From positions 1-26,753 of the forward strand of contig JAGHTR010000178.1 in assembly GCA_018065205.1 (NCBI GenBank): 26,753 nt of DNA, read 5' to 3'. This document shows positions 1 through 6,792 of the stretch, in pieces (positions within the stretch are counted from its first letter, which is position 1; each line of letters starts with the position of its first letter). The notes beneath the pieces were generated by a model, which was not told the origin of the DNA, made no database searches, and saw only the letters and a list, made by a program, of their open reading frames with translations. The stretch is from Candidatus Colicola caccequi. Lineage in GTDB: Bacteria > Bacteroidota > Bacteroidia > Bacteroidales > Paludibacteraceae. The position numbers and the translations under genes were made by a program.

Positions 1-561
1 CAACGGAGCAAGAGCAGGAGCAGAAGTTGCTGCAGAAGCCTTTGTTTTAACAGGCTGAACCTGTGCATCCTTTAGATAATAATTGGTTACATTACCACTA
101 ACTGGTTTTTGTGCCTCATAATAATACTTAGCAAACGACGGATCTGTTAACATCTTGAACTTCACAACATCATCCATAGAGACGTTCTTCATCGACTCAA
201 CATCAATTCCGTCTTCCGCAGTTTTGAATGTTCCGGCAAAACCAGTAACAGTAACGACATACGTGTCATTAAATTCAAACTTGTAGATAGGATCTACAAC
301 AACATCAACGCCATACTTAGTGATACACTGATAAAGTGCATCCTCTATAGCATCGTACTTCGAGGCATAAGCTTGAGATGTAGCGGTCACTTTCTTAGTG
401 AAATCAACCTGCACCTCCGCGTTTGGTGCCTGACTGGACATAGTTAATTGGCGAATAGAAGCCGAACGGGACGTATAAGAGTATGACTTATACGTCGAGC
501 AACTTACCATTGCTAAACCAATAACTAACATTAAGGACATTTGAAGGAATTTTCTTCTCAT
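1..561 (-). CDS. Putative outer-envelope lipoprotein, 3' end cut by window
   Basis: The frame is open from an ATG at 561 down to base 1 (187 codons, no stop), so the C-terminus lies outside the window. Residues 1-21 form a lipoprotein signal: basic MRRK, a hydrophobic stretch and the lipobox MVSC with Cys21 as the lipidated residue. The rest is Ser/Tyr-rich at first, then a mixed domain with pairs such as VDVVVDPIYKFEF, and an Ala/Pro-rich low-complexity tail at the truncated end. I do not recognise the family. It begins 27 nt after the SDR stop codon on the same strand and I see no TAnnTTTG promoter in between, so it is probably the last known member of the steroid-type operon. The spacer carries two ATTAACA units. 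Function is unknown; a surface or periplasmic structural role is only a guess. Confidence 0.8.
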   Translation of the reverse strand, partial: MRRKFLQMSLMLVIGLAMVSCSTYKSYSYTSRSASIRQLTMSSQAPNAEVQVDFTKKVTATSQAYASKYDAIEDALYQCITKYGVDVVVDPIYKFEFNDTYVVTVTGFAGTFKTAEDGIDVESMKNVSMDDVVKFKMLTDPSFAKYYYEAQKPVSGNVTNYYLKDAQVQPVKTKASAATSAPALAPL

Positions 562-588
562 AATCGAAAATGTGTTAATTGTTAATAA

Positions 589-1416
589 TTATTTTTGATA
601 CTTACCTACCATCTTGATGGCAAGGAAGACGAGCCAATCCGGGGTATGTTTCAAAAGCGGTGTGCAGAGCCAGTTGATGAAGCCCGGTGTGGAAGCCTTT
701 ATTCCGCGGAACATCTTGCGGAGGGCTTTCTTAACGAGTTTCTCTGGAGGAATACTTACCGTTAATGCCACGGCTAACTTGCGTAAGTTAGGAGCCAAGC
801 CGAATAAAGCGGTATCTACTGCACCGGGAGCCATCACGGTGATGTTCACTCCAAGCGGTTTAAGTTCATACCAGATGGACTTACTGAAGTTATAGATAAA
901 GGCTTTGGTAGCATTGTAGGTTTGGATACCCGGCATAGCCATCCATGCTGACATGGAGGACATGTTCAGGATATATCCTTTCTTACGAGGACGACCAAAG
1001 ACCGTTTCTTTCTTCTCTTCCTCCGTCAGTTCGCGTTTAGCCATTGCTTCGCCAAACAAACGGCACATCTTAGCCACACAGATCATGTGTAGATTGAGCA
1101 TCAACTCAATCCGCTTCATGGATGTTTCTAAATAAGGGTTAAAGAAGAACACACCGGCGTCGTTGATGAGGATATCTACTTGCAGGTTATTATCCTGACA
1201 ATAAGCAAATAACTCTTCAGCAGCATCCGTTTTACTTAAATCGGCATACTTAGCGATTGTTTTAACGCCGTATGTTTGTGCCAATTGAGCCGCTACTTCC
1301 TGCAACTCTTTCTCTTGGTTGCTAACCAATAATAAATCTGTATGATAATCGCGGGCTAATTGGGTTGCGTATTGCAAACCGATACCCGAACTTGCACCTG
1401 TAACTAATGATAGCAT
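589..1416 (-). CDS. Short-chain dehydrogenase/reductase, candidate hydroxysteroid dehydrogenase
   Basis: This 275-aa protein is a classical SDR oxidoreductase. The Rossmann dinucleotide motif TGASSGIG is at residues 6-13, an NDAG variant of the NNAG motif at 85-88, the catalytic serine region NMSS at 151-154, and the catalytic YxxxK as Y167-K171. An insertion of about 15 charged residues (128-146) precedes the serine strand. The C-terminal 60 residues are hydrophobic and basic, suggesting membrane association or a lipophilic substrate. SDRs of this type interconvert hydroxyl and keto groups with NAD(P)H. The gene starts 4 nt after the flavin oxidoreductase stop and shares an operon with a 5-alpha-reductase homologue. 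The inference is therefore a hydroxysteroid dehydrogenase (3-beta or another position); a 3-ketoacyl or other ketoreductase is the main alternative. The enzyme class is sure, the substrate is not. Confidence 0.9.
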   Translation of the reverse strand: MLSLVTGASSGIGLQYATQLARDYHTDLLLVSNQEKELQEVAAQLAQTYGVKTIAKYADLSKTDAAEELFAYCQDNNLQVDILINDAGVFFFNPYLETSMKRIELMLNLHMICVAKMCRLFGEAMAKRELTEEEKKETVFGRPRKKGYILNMSSMSAWMAMPGIQTYNATKAFIYNFSKSIWYELKPLGVNITVMAPGAVDTALFGLAPNLRKLAVALTVSIPPEKLVKKALRKMFRGIKASTPGFINWLCTPLLKHTPDWLVFLAIKMVGKYQK

Positions 1417-1420
1417 ACTC

Positions 1421-2713
1421 TTAGTGTTTAGCGTCCCAACGACGTTCTAATTGGTCAATTTCTTTCTTTAGTGACTTAGGAATCACTTCACCATCACGTT
1501 CTACGCATTCGTGGCACTTCATCTCAAGGGTGTACATACGTCCGATACAGTAGTTAGAACGACCGCAACGTGCGTGATATTGGATATCTTCCTCTACGTG
1601 ATGTACGAACTCAGGGTCTTTGATAAGCACGTGAGCCAATTGGAAGAGTTCAAATCCTTCGTCCATAATTTGTTGGCAGTTCACGCCGGACTGAACGCCA
1701 CCTACGTAGATGAGCGTTGTATCTTTTACTTCAGGATCCTCGGCAAAGGCTTTTTGGAATTGCTTAGCCCAATCCATCAGGTAGAGTTCATGGAACTTCT
1801 GAGTAGGAATCATCACCTTACCGCCACCGCATAACAGAGCAGCTTTGAGCCACCACATCTTACCCGGCATATAGTGCGCAAGGGCTTTGATAGGCATAGC
1901 ACCACTGAGAATAGTCATCGGGGAAGCGGAAACGGTTCCGGCAGACAGAACAATACCATGCACTTTATGCTTGGCTATCTCCTTGGCGATGCGGATACCT
2001 TCCGTCATATCACTACCGCGCCAACAGTCATCGGTCATATTGGTCTTGACGATTACGGCTAAGGCACGTTTACCGGCTTTCTTATCGGCTTTTGCGTGCT
2101 CCATCACCTCGTCTAATACCTCATTCAGGAATCGTACACGATTCTCAAAGCAGCCACCATACTGGTCGTGACGATGGTTGGTGCGAGGCGAGATAAACTG
2201 CGAAATCAGATATGCATGACCGGCATGAATCTCCACGCAGTCAAAACCGGCTTCACGGCAGAAATCCACTGCCTCACCAAACTTCTTAACTAAGTTATGA
2301 ATCTCACTCACTTTGAGGCGGCGATGGATAGTAGGCGAATACAGGTTAAAACCGGTTGATGCACTAACGGGCAAGCAATGGCAGGTAGCGATGTGGGTCA
2401 TGTTACCACAGTGACCTAATTGGATACTAGCCATAGCACCTTCAGCATGCACGGCATCGGTCAGTTTCTTCAAACCGGGCAATGCTTCTTCACGCACGTA
2501 TAATTGACCATCAAAACTAACACCACTCAGATCTACGGCGCAATAAGCAACGGTGGTCATACCTACACCACCCTTAGCTACGCTAACGTGATAGTCCTCC
2601 AGCATTTGTGAAGGGGTGTTATTAGAACACATGTTTTCAAACGCTGCAGAACGGATAAAGCGGTTACGCAGCGTGATTGGTCCAAGTTTAAACTTGGTAA
2701 AAAGTTTATTCAT
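1421..2713 (-). CDS. Old Yellow Enzyme-family NADH:flavin oxidoreductase, candidate ketosteroid ene-reductase
   Basis: This 430-aa protein has the FMN-binding TIM barrel of the Old Yellow Enzyme family. The start resembles the family (LFTKFKLGPITLRNRF), QLGHCG is near residue 98, the substrate-binding His pair is H163 and H166 in EIHAGHAYL, and RHDQYGG with ENR follows (181-192). A late cysteine group, C383, C389, C400 and C403, could hold a metal or Fe-S centre, though the spacing differs from the usual CxxCxxxC of BaiCD or 2,4-dienoyl-CoA reductase. The C-terminal FAD/NAD domain of those larger enzymes (about 640 aa) is absent. Such enzymes reduce activated C=C bonds. One nucleotide separates it from the 5-alpha-reductase homologue, so a role in Delta4- or Delta1-3-ketosteroid reduction, for example 5-beta, is likely but inferred. 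Confidence 0.9.
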   Translation of the reverse strand: MNKLFTKFKLGPITLRNRFIRSAAFENMCSNNTPSQMLEDYHVSVAKGGVGMTTVAYCAVDLSGVSFDGQLYVREEALPGLKKLTDAVHAEGAMASIQLGHCGNMTHIATCHCLPVSASTGFNLYSPTIHRRLKVSEIHNLVKKFGEAVDFCREAGFDCVEIHAGHAYLISQFISPRTNHRHDQYGGCFENRVRFLNEVLDEVMEHAKADKKAGKRALAVIVKTNMTDDCWRGSDMTEGIRIAKEIAKHKVHGIVLSAGTVSASPMTILSGAMPIKALAHYMPGKMWWLKAALLCGGGKVMIPTQKFHELYLMDWAKQFQKAFAEDPEVKDTTLIYVGGVQSGVNCQQIMDEGFELFQLAHVLIKDPEFVHHVEEDIQYHARCGRSNYCIGRMYTLEMKCHECVERDGEVIPKSLKKEIDQLERRWDAKH

Positions 2714-2714
2714 A

Positions 2715-3506
2715 TCAATAAATAAATGGAATGATTCGTTTCAGTTTTTTGCGGTCAAATTCATCAGGGAACTCCGCCATGTACTTGTAGTAAATGGAGT
2801 TAGCACGCGGAACGAGGTTGCAGCAACTGAACCAGAAGAATAAAGCACCGGCCCAAGACCATGTCATGATAGCCCAACCTAACCACTCGGTAATTTCGCC
2901 TAAGTAGTTGGCGCTGGTTACAAAACGATACATACCCTTCTTAGGCAGATAATGGTTCGTATCGCCCGGTTGACGCAGGTGACGAATCACATAATCCGAA
3001 TGCATATTGATAATCCATCCTAAGAAGAAGACGCATACGCCCGTTATAAACTGCCAAGAAGAGAACCAATCGGCAGAATATGGCCTATAAGTCGGAGCTA
3101 AATGGAATAACCAGTAACCTTGTACATAACCATTGATTAAGTTCCACATCACGCTTAACGCCATAATAATCACCGGCATCTTTGAGTTACCTTTTAATAA
3201 GAAGGGGAACACAAAGGAGCGTTGGAAATAGTGGAATTGGAAAATCAGGAAGAAAGCCCACAAAGGAGATTGGAAACGATGCTCCGAGATGGCCCATAAA
3301 TAGCACATCACGACAAACACCGGCGCTTCCATCAAAAACCAGCCTACTTTATTATTGATTGCGGGACCCCACTTCTCGGTACGCATTTTACCATAACCGG
3401 CGTCCACAAAGAATAATGCAACGAAAACGATGGCACCTACTAATGCCATAATAAATAAAAAGTTGTTAAAAAATTCTAACGAGTAGATGTTTTCCATATT
3501 TAACAT
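2715..3506 (-). CDS. Steroid 5-alpha-reductase family protein (3-oxo-5-alpha-steroid 4-dehydrogenase)
   Basis: This 263-aa polytopic membrane protein matches the SRD5A/Steroid_dh family over its full length. WFLMEAP with E60 and HYFQRSF with Y93 correspond to the regions of the human enzyme that carry the 3-keto-binding Glu57 and Tyr91. The C-terminal NADPH-binding signature is present: LGWIINMHSD with N167 and D171, then the LR..GD segment, SANYLGEITEWLGWA (198-212), and the typical ending KRIIPFIY. The family transfers hydride from NADPH to the Delta4 bond of 3-oxo-steroids. It is the first gene of a tight operon with a flavin oxidoreductase and an SDR, behind its own promoter at 3523-3554. 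The start at 3506 leaves a very short leader; a second ATG at 3497 (MENIY) is possible. Homologues acting on other lipids (DUF1295 type) cannot be excluded. Confidence 0.88.
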   Translation of the reverse strand: MLNMENIYSLEFFNNFLFIMALVGAIVFVALFFVDAGYGKMRTEKWGPAINNKVGWFLMEAPVFVVMCYLWAISEHRFQSPLWAFFLIFQFHYFQRSFVFPFLLKGNSKMPVIIMALSVMWNLINGYVQGYWLFHLAPTYRPYSADWFSSWQFITGVCVFFLGWIINMHSDYVIRHLRQPGDTNHYLPKKGMYRFVTSANYLGEITEWLGWAIMTWSWAGALFFWFSCCNLVPRANSIYYKYMAEFPDEFDRKKLKRIIPFIY

Positions 3507-3522
3507 TTTTAATTTTGAGCGA

Positions 3523-3554
3523 CAAAGGTACTACTTTTTTTCCAATTATGCAAA
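3523..3554 (-). promoter_or_regulatory. Bacteroidetes-type promoter for the steroid-type operon
   Basis: On the minus strand the -33 box TTTG (3551-3554) and the -7 box TACCTTTG (3523-3530) are separated by exactly 20 bp. Initiation would fall near 3516, about 10 to 20 nt before the 5-alpha-reductase start. The spacer and -7 segment AAAAAAAGTAGTACCTTTG is identical to that of the tRNA-Pro promoter. Confidence 0.75.
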
Positions 3555-3558
3555 TTTT

Positions 3559-3590
3559 TTTGGCACTTTGCATTTTTTTTTGTAACTTTG
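3559..3590 (+). promoter_or_regulatory. Bacteroidetes-type promoter for the M3 peptidase gene
   Basis: The -33 box TTTG (3559-3562) and the -7 box TAACTTTG (3583-3590) are 20 bp apart, with a T-rich spacer. The expected start site near 3596 gives a leader of about 37 nt. Its -33 box lies only 4 bp from the -33 box of the divergent minus-strand promoter, so the two must share upstream DNA. Confidence 0.75.
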
Positions 3591-3632
3591 CAGCACATTT
3601 CGCGTCAAACATTATATAATAATATAAAAACA

Positions 3633-5774
3633 ATGAAGAAACTTGCAATTATGGCCTTAGCCGTTAGTGCGCTTATGGGTTGCGCAAAACAAAACCCATT
3701 CTTTGAGTATGAAAAGTGGACTACACCCCATGGTACGTTCCCTTTCAATGAAATTAAGACCAAACATTATAAGCCTGCCTTTGAGGAAGGTATAAAGCGT
3801 GGTTTGGCAGATATTGATGCTATTGTAAATAATCCGGAGGCTCCTACGTTTGAGAACACGATTGAAGCGTACAATCGTGCCGGAAAGATGTTGGATTTTG
3901 TGGCATCTTGTTTCTTTAACTTAGCATCTGCCGAAACGAACGATCAGATGCAAGAGTTAGAGGTTGAGTTATCCCCCATGCTCAGCGAGTATTCCACCGC
4001 TATCTTGCTCAATGAAGGACTCTTCCAACGCATCAAAGCCGTTTATGATCAACGTGAATCGTTAGATTTGAATGCCGAGCAACGCAAACTCTTAGATGAT
4101 ATATACGAAAGTTTTGCCGAGAACGGAGCCAACCTGGATGAAGCAGGCAAAGAGCAACTGCGCGAACTAACGATGCGTTTAAGCAACCTGACCACTCAGT
4201 ATGGACAGAACGTGCTGAAGGCCACCAATGCGTGGACGTATGAGATTACGGACGAGAGCCAATTGGCAGGTTTGAACGAGGATACCAAGGCTATTTTGAG
4301 AGGTGTTGCCGAGAAGAACGGCAAGACCGGTTACATGCTGGACCTCAAGCCTACCACGTATATTCCTGTTATGGAAGACTGCGATTCGCGCGCATTACGC
4401 GAATTATTAAACAAGGCGTATAACTCCCGCTGCATCGGTGGCGAGTATGACAATACCGCTATTATCGTAGAGATTGCAAATGCACGACTGCAATTGGCTC
4501 AGTTATTTGGCAAGCAAACGTACGCCGAAAAGTCGCTGCATAAAACCTGCGCCGAGACGCAAGACAATGTGATGAATTTCTTAGGTCAGTTGCGCGACGC
4601 GTATGTGGCTCCTGCTAAAGACGAAGTCAAGGAGTTGCAAGATTATGCACAATCGCTTGGTTTAGAAGGAGATTTGATGCCTTGGGATTGGTCGTATTAT
4701 AGCAAGAAATTACAGAATGCCAAGTATGCCATCTCCAACGATATCCTTCGTCCGTACTTTGAGTTAGAAGCAGTTAAACAAGGTGTGTTTGGTTTAGCTG
4801 AGCGTTTATATGGTCTTCAGTTCGTCAAGAACGAGGCTATCCCTGTTTATCATCCGGAGGTATCGGCTTACGATGTATTGGATGCTGATGGCAATTTCTT
4901 AGCCGTTTATTATAGTGATTTCCATCCGCGTGATGGTAAGCGTGGCGGTGCATGGATGAATGATTTTCAATCGCAGTATCTGAATGCTGATGGCACGGAT
5001 CATCGTCCACATATCGTGAATGTTATGAACCTGACTCGTCCCGTTATAACAGACAGTATCAGCAAGCCTGCCCTGCTGACGTATGACGAAGTAGAGACGT
5101 TCCTGCATGAGTTTGGTCATGCCCTGCATGGTATGTTGACTAAATGCCAATATGCTGCTCTTAGTGGCACCAATGTACCTCGTGACTTTGTGGAATTGCC
5201 TTCTCAGTTTAATGAGAATTTCTTAGGTGAAAAAGAATTCCTAGATACCTTTGCTAAACATTATCAGACGGGCGAAGCTATGCCGCAGGAGTTGATTGAT
5301 AAGATTAAGGCGAGCAGCAATTTCCATGCAGCTTATGCTTGTGTTCGTCAATTGTCGTTTGGCTTCCTGGATATGGCATGGCATACTCTGACAGCACCCT
5401 TTGAGGTGGCTGATGGCGATACGGTAAATGCCGTCATTAACTTCTCTAACCGGGCCATGGAGCCGGTTCGCGTGATGCCTAATGTAGAAGGCACTCAGAT
5501 GGCAACCGCCTTCACCCATATCTTCTCCGGAGGATATGCAGCCGGTTATTATAGTTATAAGTGGAGCGAGTTGCTGGATGCTGATGCTTTTGCACAATTC
5601 CAATTGGCTCAGCAAAAGAACGGCAGTATTTTTGATAAGGAGACCGCCGATCGCTGGCGCACCAATGTGTTGGAGAGAGGAAATACGGAGGAGCCGATGG
5701 TTCTGTACCGTCGCTTCCGCGGAGGAGATCCTACTATTGATGCCCTACTCCGCCGTGATGGCCTGATTAAGTAG
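3633..5774 (+). CDS. M3-family zinc peptidase (peptidyl-dipeptidase Dcp-like), lipoprotein
   Basis: The protein is 713 aa from the ATG at 3633; an upstream in-frame extension to 3588 was discarded because it overlaps the promoter -7 box. Residues 1-17 (MKKLAIMALAVSALMGC) are a lipoprotein signal with lipobox LMGC, so it is probably anchored in the cell envelope. The M3 zinc-binding motif HEFGH is at 492-496 with a downstream glutamate region (FVELPSQFNENF), and the length fits oligopeptidase A/Dcp (about 680-710). Conserved RGGAW and FSGGYAAGYYSYKWSELLDAD segments are present. Enzymes of this family cut short peptides, Dcp removing C-terminal dipeptides, so it likely digests oligopeptides in the periplasm. 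It has its own promoter and is closed by the terminator at 5819-5848. Dcp versus oligopeptidase specificity is not decided. Confidence 0.95.
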   Translation: MKKLAIMALAVSALMGCAKQNPFFEYEKWTTPHGTFPFNEIKTKHYKPAFEEGIKRGLADIDAIVNNPEAPTFENTIEAYNRAGKMLDFVASCFFNLASAETNDQMQELEVELSPMLSEYSTAILLNEGLFQRIKAVYDQRESLDLNAEQRKLLDDIYESFAENGANLDEAGKEQLRELTMRLSNLTTQYGQNVLKATNAWTYEITDESQLAGLNEDTKAILRGVAEKNGKTGYMLDLKPTTYIPVMEDCDSRALRELLNKAYNSRCIGGEYDNTAIIVEIANARLQLAQLFGKQTYAEKSLHKTCAETQDNVMNFLGQLRDAYVAPAKDEVKELQDYAQSLGLEGDLMPWDWSYYSKKLQNAKYAISNDILRPYFELEAVKQGVFGLAERLYGLQFVKNEAIPVYHPEVSAYDVLDADGNFLAVYYSDFHPRDGKRGGAWMNDFQSQYLNADGTDHRPHIVNVMNLTRPVITDSISKPALLTYDEVETFLHEFGHALHGMLTKCQYAALSGTNVPRDFVELPSQFNENFLGEKEFLDTFAKHYQTGEAMPQELIDKIKASSNFHAAYACVRQLSFGFLDMAWHTLTAPFEVADGDTVNAVINFSNRAMEPVRVMPNVEGTQMATAFTHIFSGGYAAGYYSYKWSELLDADAFAQFQLAQQKNGSIFDKETADRWRTNVLERGNTEEPMVLYRRFRGGDPTIDALLRRDGLIK

Positions 5775-5785
5775 GTGCTTAGAGG

Positions 5786-5805
5786 TGGTGCTTAGAGCAC
5801 TCCAA
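5786..5805. repeat. 20-bp repeat, copy 1, on the far side of the tRNA-Pro terminator
   Basis: Read on the minus strand this copy is TTGGAGTGCTCTAAGCACCA; 19 of 20 bases match the copy at 5929-5948. It contains an inverted GTGCT/AGCAC pair. A shorter GTGCTTAGA echo lies next to it at the M3 stop codon (5774-5783). Confidence 0.7.
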
Positions 5806-5818
5806 TAAAATAAAAAAG

Positions 5819-5848
5819 CCGTAAGTGCAAATGCATTTACGGTTTTTT
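5819..5848. terminator. Bidirectional rho-independent terminator between M3 gene and tRNA-Pro
   Basis: A 10-bp stem (CCGTAAGTGC with GCATTTACGG, one G-U pair in the plus-strand RNA) closes over an AAAT loop. TTTTTT follows on the plus strand, and AAAAAA precedes it, giving U's on the minus strand. It can end both the M3 peptidase transcript and the tRNA-Pro transcript. Confidence 0.9.
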
Positions 5849-5853
5849 GTGTG

Positions 5854-5927
5854 TCGGGAAGACAGGATTCGAACCTGCGACCACCTGGTCCCAAACCAGG
5901 CATTCTACCGGACTGAACTACTTCCCG
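5854..5927 (-). tRNA. tRNA-Pro, anticodon TGG
   Basis: The minus strand folds as a full cloverleaf of 74 nt. The acceptor stem is CGGGAAG with CTTCCCG, the anticodon stem CCTGG/CCAGG encloses the loop TTTGGGA (anticodon TGG, reading proline CCN codons), and the T arm holds GGTTCGAATCC. The discriminator base is A and the CCA end is not encoded (the next bases are CAC), so it must be added enzymatically. It stands alone with its own promoter and terminator rather than in a tRNA cluster. Confidence 0.96.
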
Positions 5928-5928
5928 A

Positions 5929-5948
5929 TGGTGCTTAAAGCACTCCAA
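5929..5948. repeat. 20-bp repeat, copy 2, in the pre-tRNA-Pro leader
   Basis: On the minus strand this reads TTGGAGTGCTTTAAGCACCA and ends two bases before the mature tRNA 5' end. It differs at one base from copy 1 at 5786-5805. Its GTGCT/AGCAC arms could form a small hairpin in the leader next to the RNase P cleavage site. Confidence 0.7.
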
Positions 5949-5963
5949 AATCAAATTCGACTG

Positions 5964-5995
5964 CAAAGGTACTACTTTTTTTTGATATAGCCAAA
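5964..5995 (-). promoter_or_regulatory. Promoter of tRNA-Pro
   Basis: Minus-strand -33 TTTG (5992-5995) and -7 TACCTTTG (5964-5971) lie 20 bp apart. The predicted start, about 30 nt before the tRNA, leaves a short leader holding repeat copy 2. The 19-nt spacer and -7 segment equals that of the 5-alpha-reductase promoter. Confidence 0.8.
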
Positions 5996-6014
5996 TTTTA
6001 TAGCAAAAAAATGC

Positions 6015-6037
6015 AAAAAAGATAGATTGTTCTATCT
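6015..6037 (-). terminator. Probable terminator of the permease-GSCFA-RluA operon
   Basis: A perfect 7-bp inverted repeat, AGATAGA/TCTATCT with a 4-nt loop, is followed on the minus strand by TTTTTT. The stem is A/T-rich and therefore weak, but it sits 38 nt past the pseudouridine synthase stop and just before the tRNA-Pro promoter, where a terminator is expected. Confidence 0.55.
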
Positions 6038-6074
6038 ACAATTCTAAAAACCACGTGTCTGTTGGACGAGTAAC

Positions 6075-6752
6075 TTACAGATTATCGGTGAGGGCGTGCC
6101 AGAGGTTATCGTCCGGAACGGGAGCAACAATACAGATATCTTGCTTAGAAACAGGATGCACAAACTCCACCTTACGAGCATGCAGACAAATACCGCCATC
6201 AGGATTGCTGCGCTTAGCACCATACTTGAGGTCACCCTTGATAACACAGCCTATCGCAGCCAACTGACACCTAATCTGATGATGCCGTCCCGTCTCCAGA
6301 TTGATTTCCAACAACGTATAACGGTCCCCTTGCGCTAAAGTGCGATAAGATAAAATGGCCTGTTTAGCAGAGTCAGACTTAGACGAGGTGATGAAGGACT
6401 TATTGAGTTTTTCGTTTCTCACTAAGTAATTAACAAGTCTGCCTTCGGGGTCCTTAGGAGCATGCTCCACAATCGCCCAATAGGTCTTACGAATCTGCTC
6501 ATGAGACTTGAACATATCGTTCAAACGTGCCAACGCCTTGCTGGTACGAGCAAAGAGCACTACCCCACTGGTGGGACGATCTAAACGATGGGTAACACCT
6601 AAAAAGACATCACCGGGTTTATTATACTTGGTTTTGATGTAGGCCTTAACGGTTTCGGACAAGGGTTCATCACCCGTCTTATCTCCTTGTACAATCTCAT
6701 TGCAGGTCTTGCTGACAGCAATGATGTGATTATCGTCGTAAAGAACTTGCAT
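6075..6752 (-). CDS. RluA-family RNA pseudouridine synthase
   Basis: From the ATG at 6752 the protein is 225 aa. A longer in-frame TTG start at 6788 was rejected because that stretch is a tandem-repeat spacer. The RluA signature HRLDRPTSGVVLFART is at residues 55-70, with Asp58 as the catalytic nucleophile; GRHHQIRCQLA and LHARKVEFVHP are the usual later motifs. There is no N-terminal S4 domain, so it belongs to the short RluA/C-like forms. It would isomerise uridines in rRNA or tRNA; the exact site cannot be told from the sequence. It is the last gene of a three-gene minus-strand run and is followed by a weak terminator hairpin. Confidence 0.93.
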   Translation of the reverse strand: MQVLYDDNHIIAVSKTCNEIVQGDKTGDEPLSETVKAYIKTKYNKPGDVFLGVTHRLDRPTSGVVLFARTSKALARLNDMFKSHEQIRKTYWAIVEHAPKDPEGRLVNYLVRNEKLNKSFITSSKSDSAKQAILSYRTLAQGDRYTLLEINLETGRHHQIRCQLAAIGCVIKGDLKYGAKRSNPDGGICLHARKVEFVHPVSKQDICIVAPVPDDNLWHALTDNL

Positions 6753-6753
6753 A

Positions 6754-6792
6754 ATAATTATCCAATTATCAATTAACCAATTAGCCAATTAA
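6754..6792 (-). repeat. Short tandem repeat spacer between GSCFA and RluA genes
   Basis: On the minus strand the units are TTAATTGG, CTAATTGG, TTAATTG, ATAATTGG and ATAATTAT, a period of 7 to 8 nt. They run from the stop codon of the GSCFA gene almost to the ATG of the pseudouridine synthase. Confidence 0.75.

Noticed and set aside
4899..5615. Antisense frames inside the M3 peptidase gene
   Set aside because: They show no family motifs, start sites or promoters and are shadows of a well-supported gene.
5786..5805. Second terminator after the M3 peptidase gene
   Set aside because: The GTGCT/AGCAC hairpin is short and has no T-run; the strong terminator is at 5819-5848.
5745..5966. 73-codon minus-strand frame over tRNA-Pro
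   Set aside because: It covers the tRNA, its terminator and its promoter, so it cannot be a normal protein gene.
6753..6788. TTG-started extension of the RluA-type protein
   Set aside because: The stretch is a 7-8 bp tandem-repeat spacer and the normal domain begins at MQVLYDDNH.
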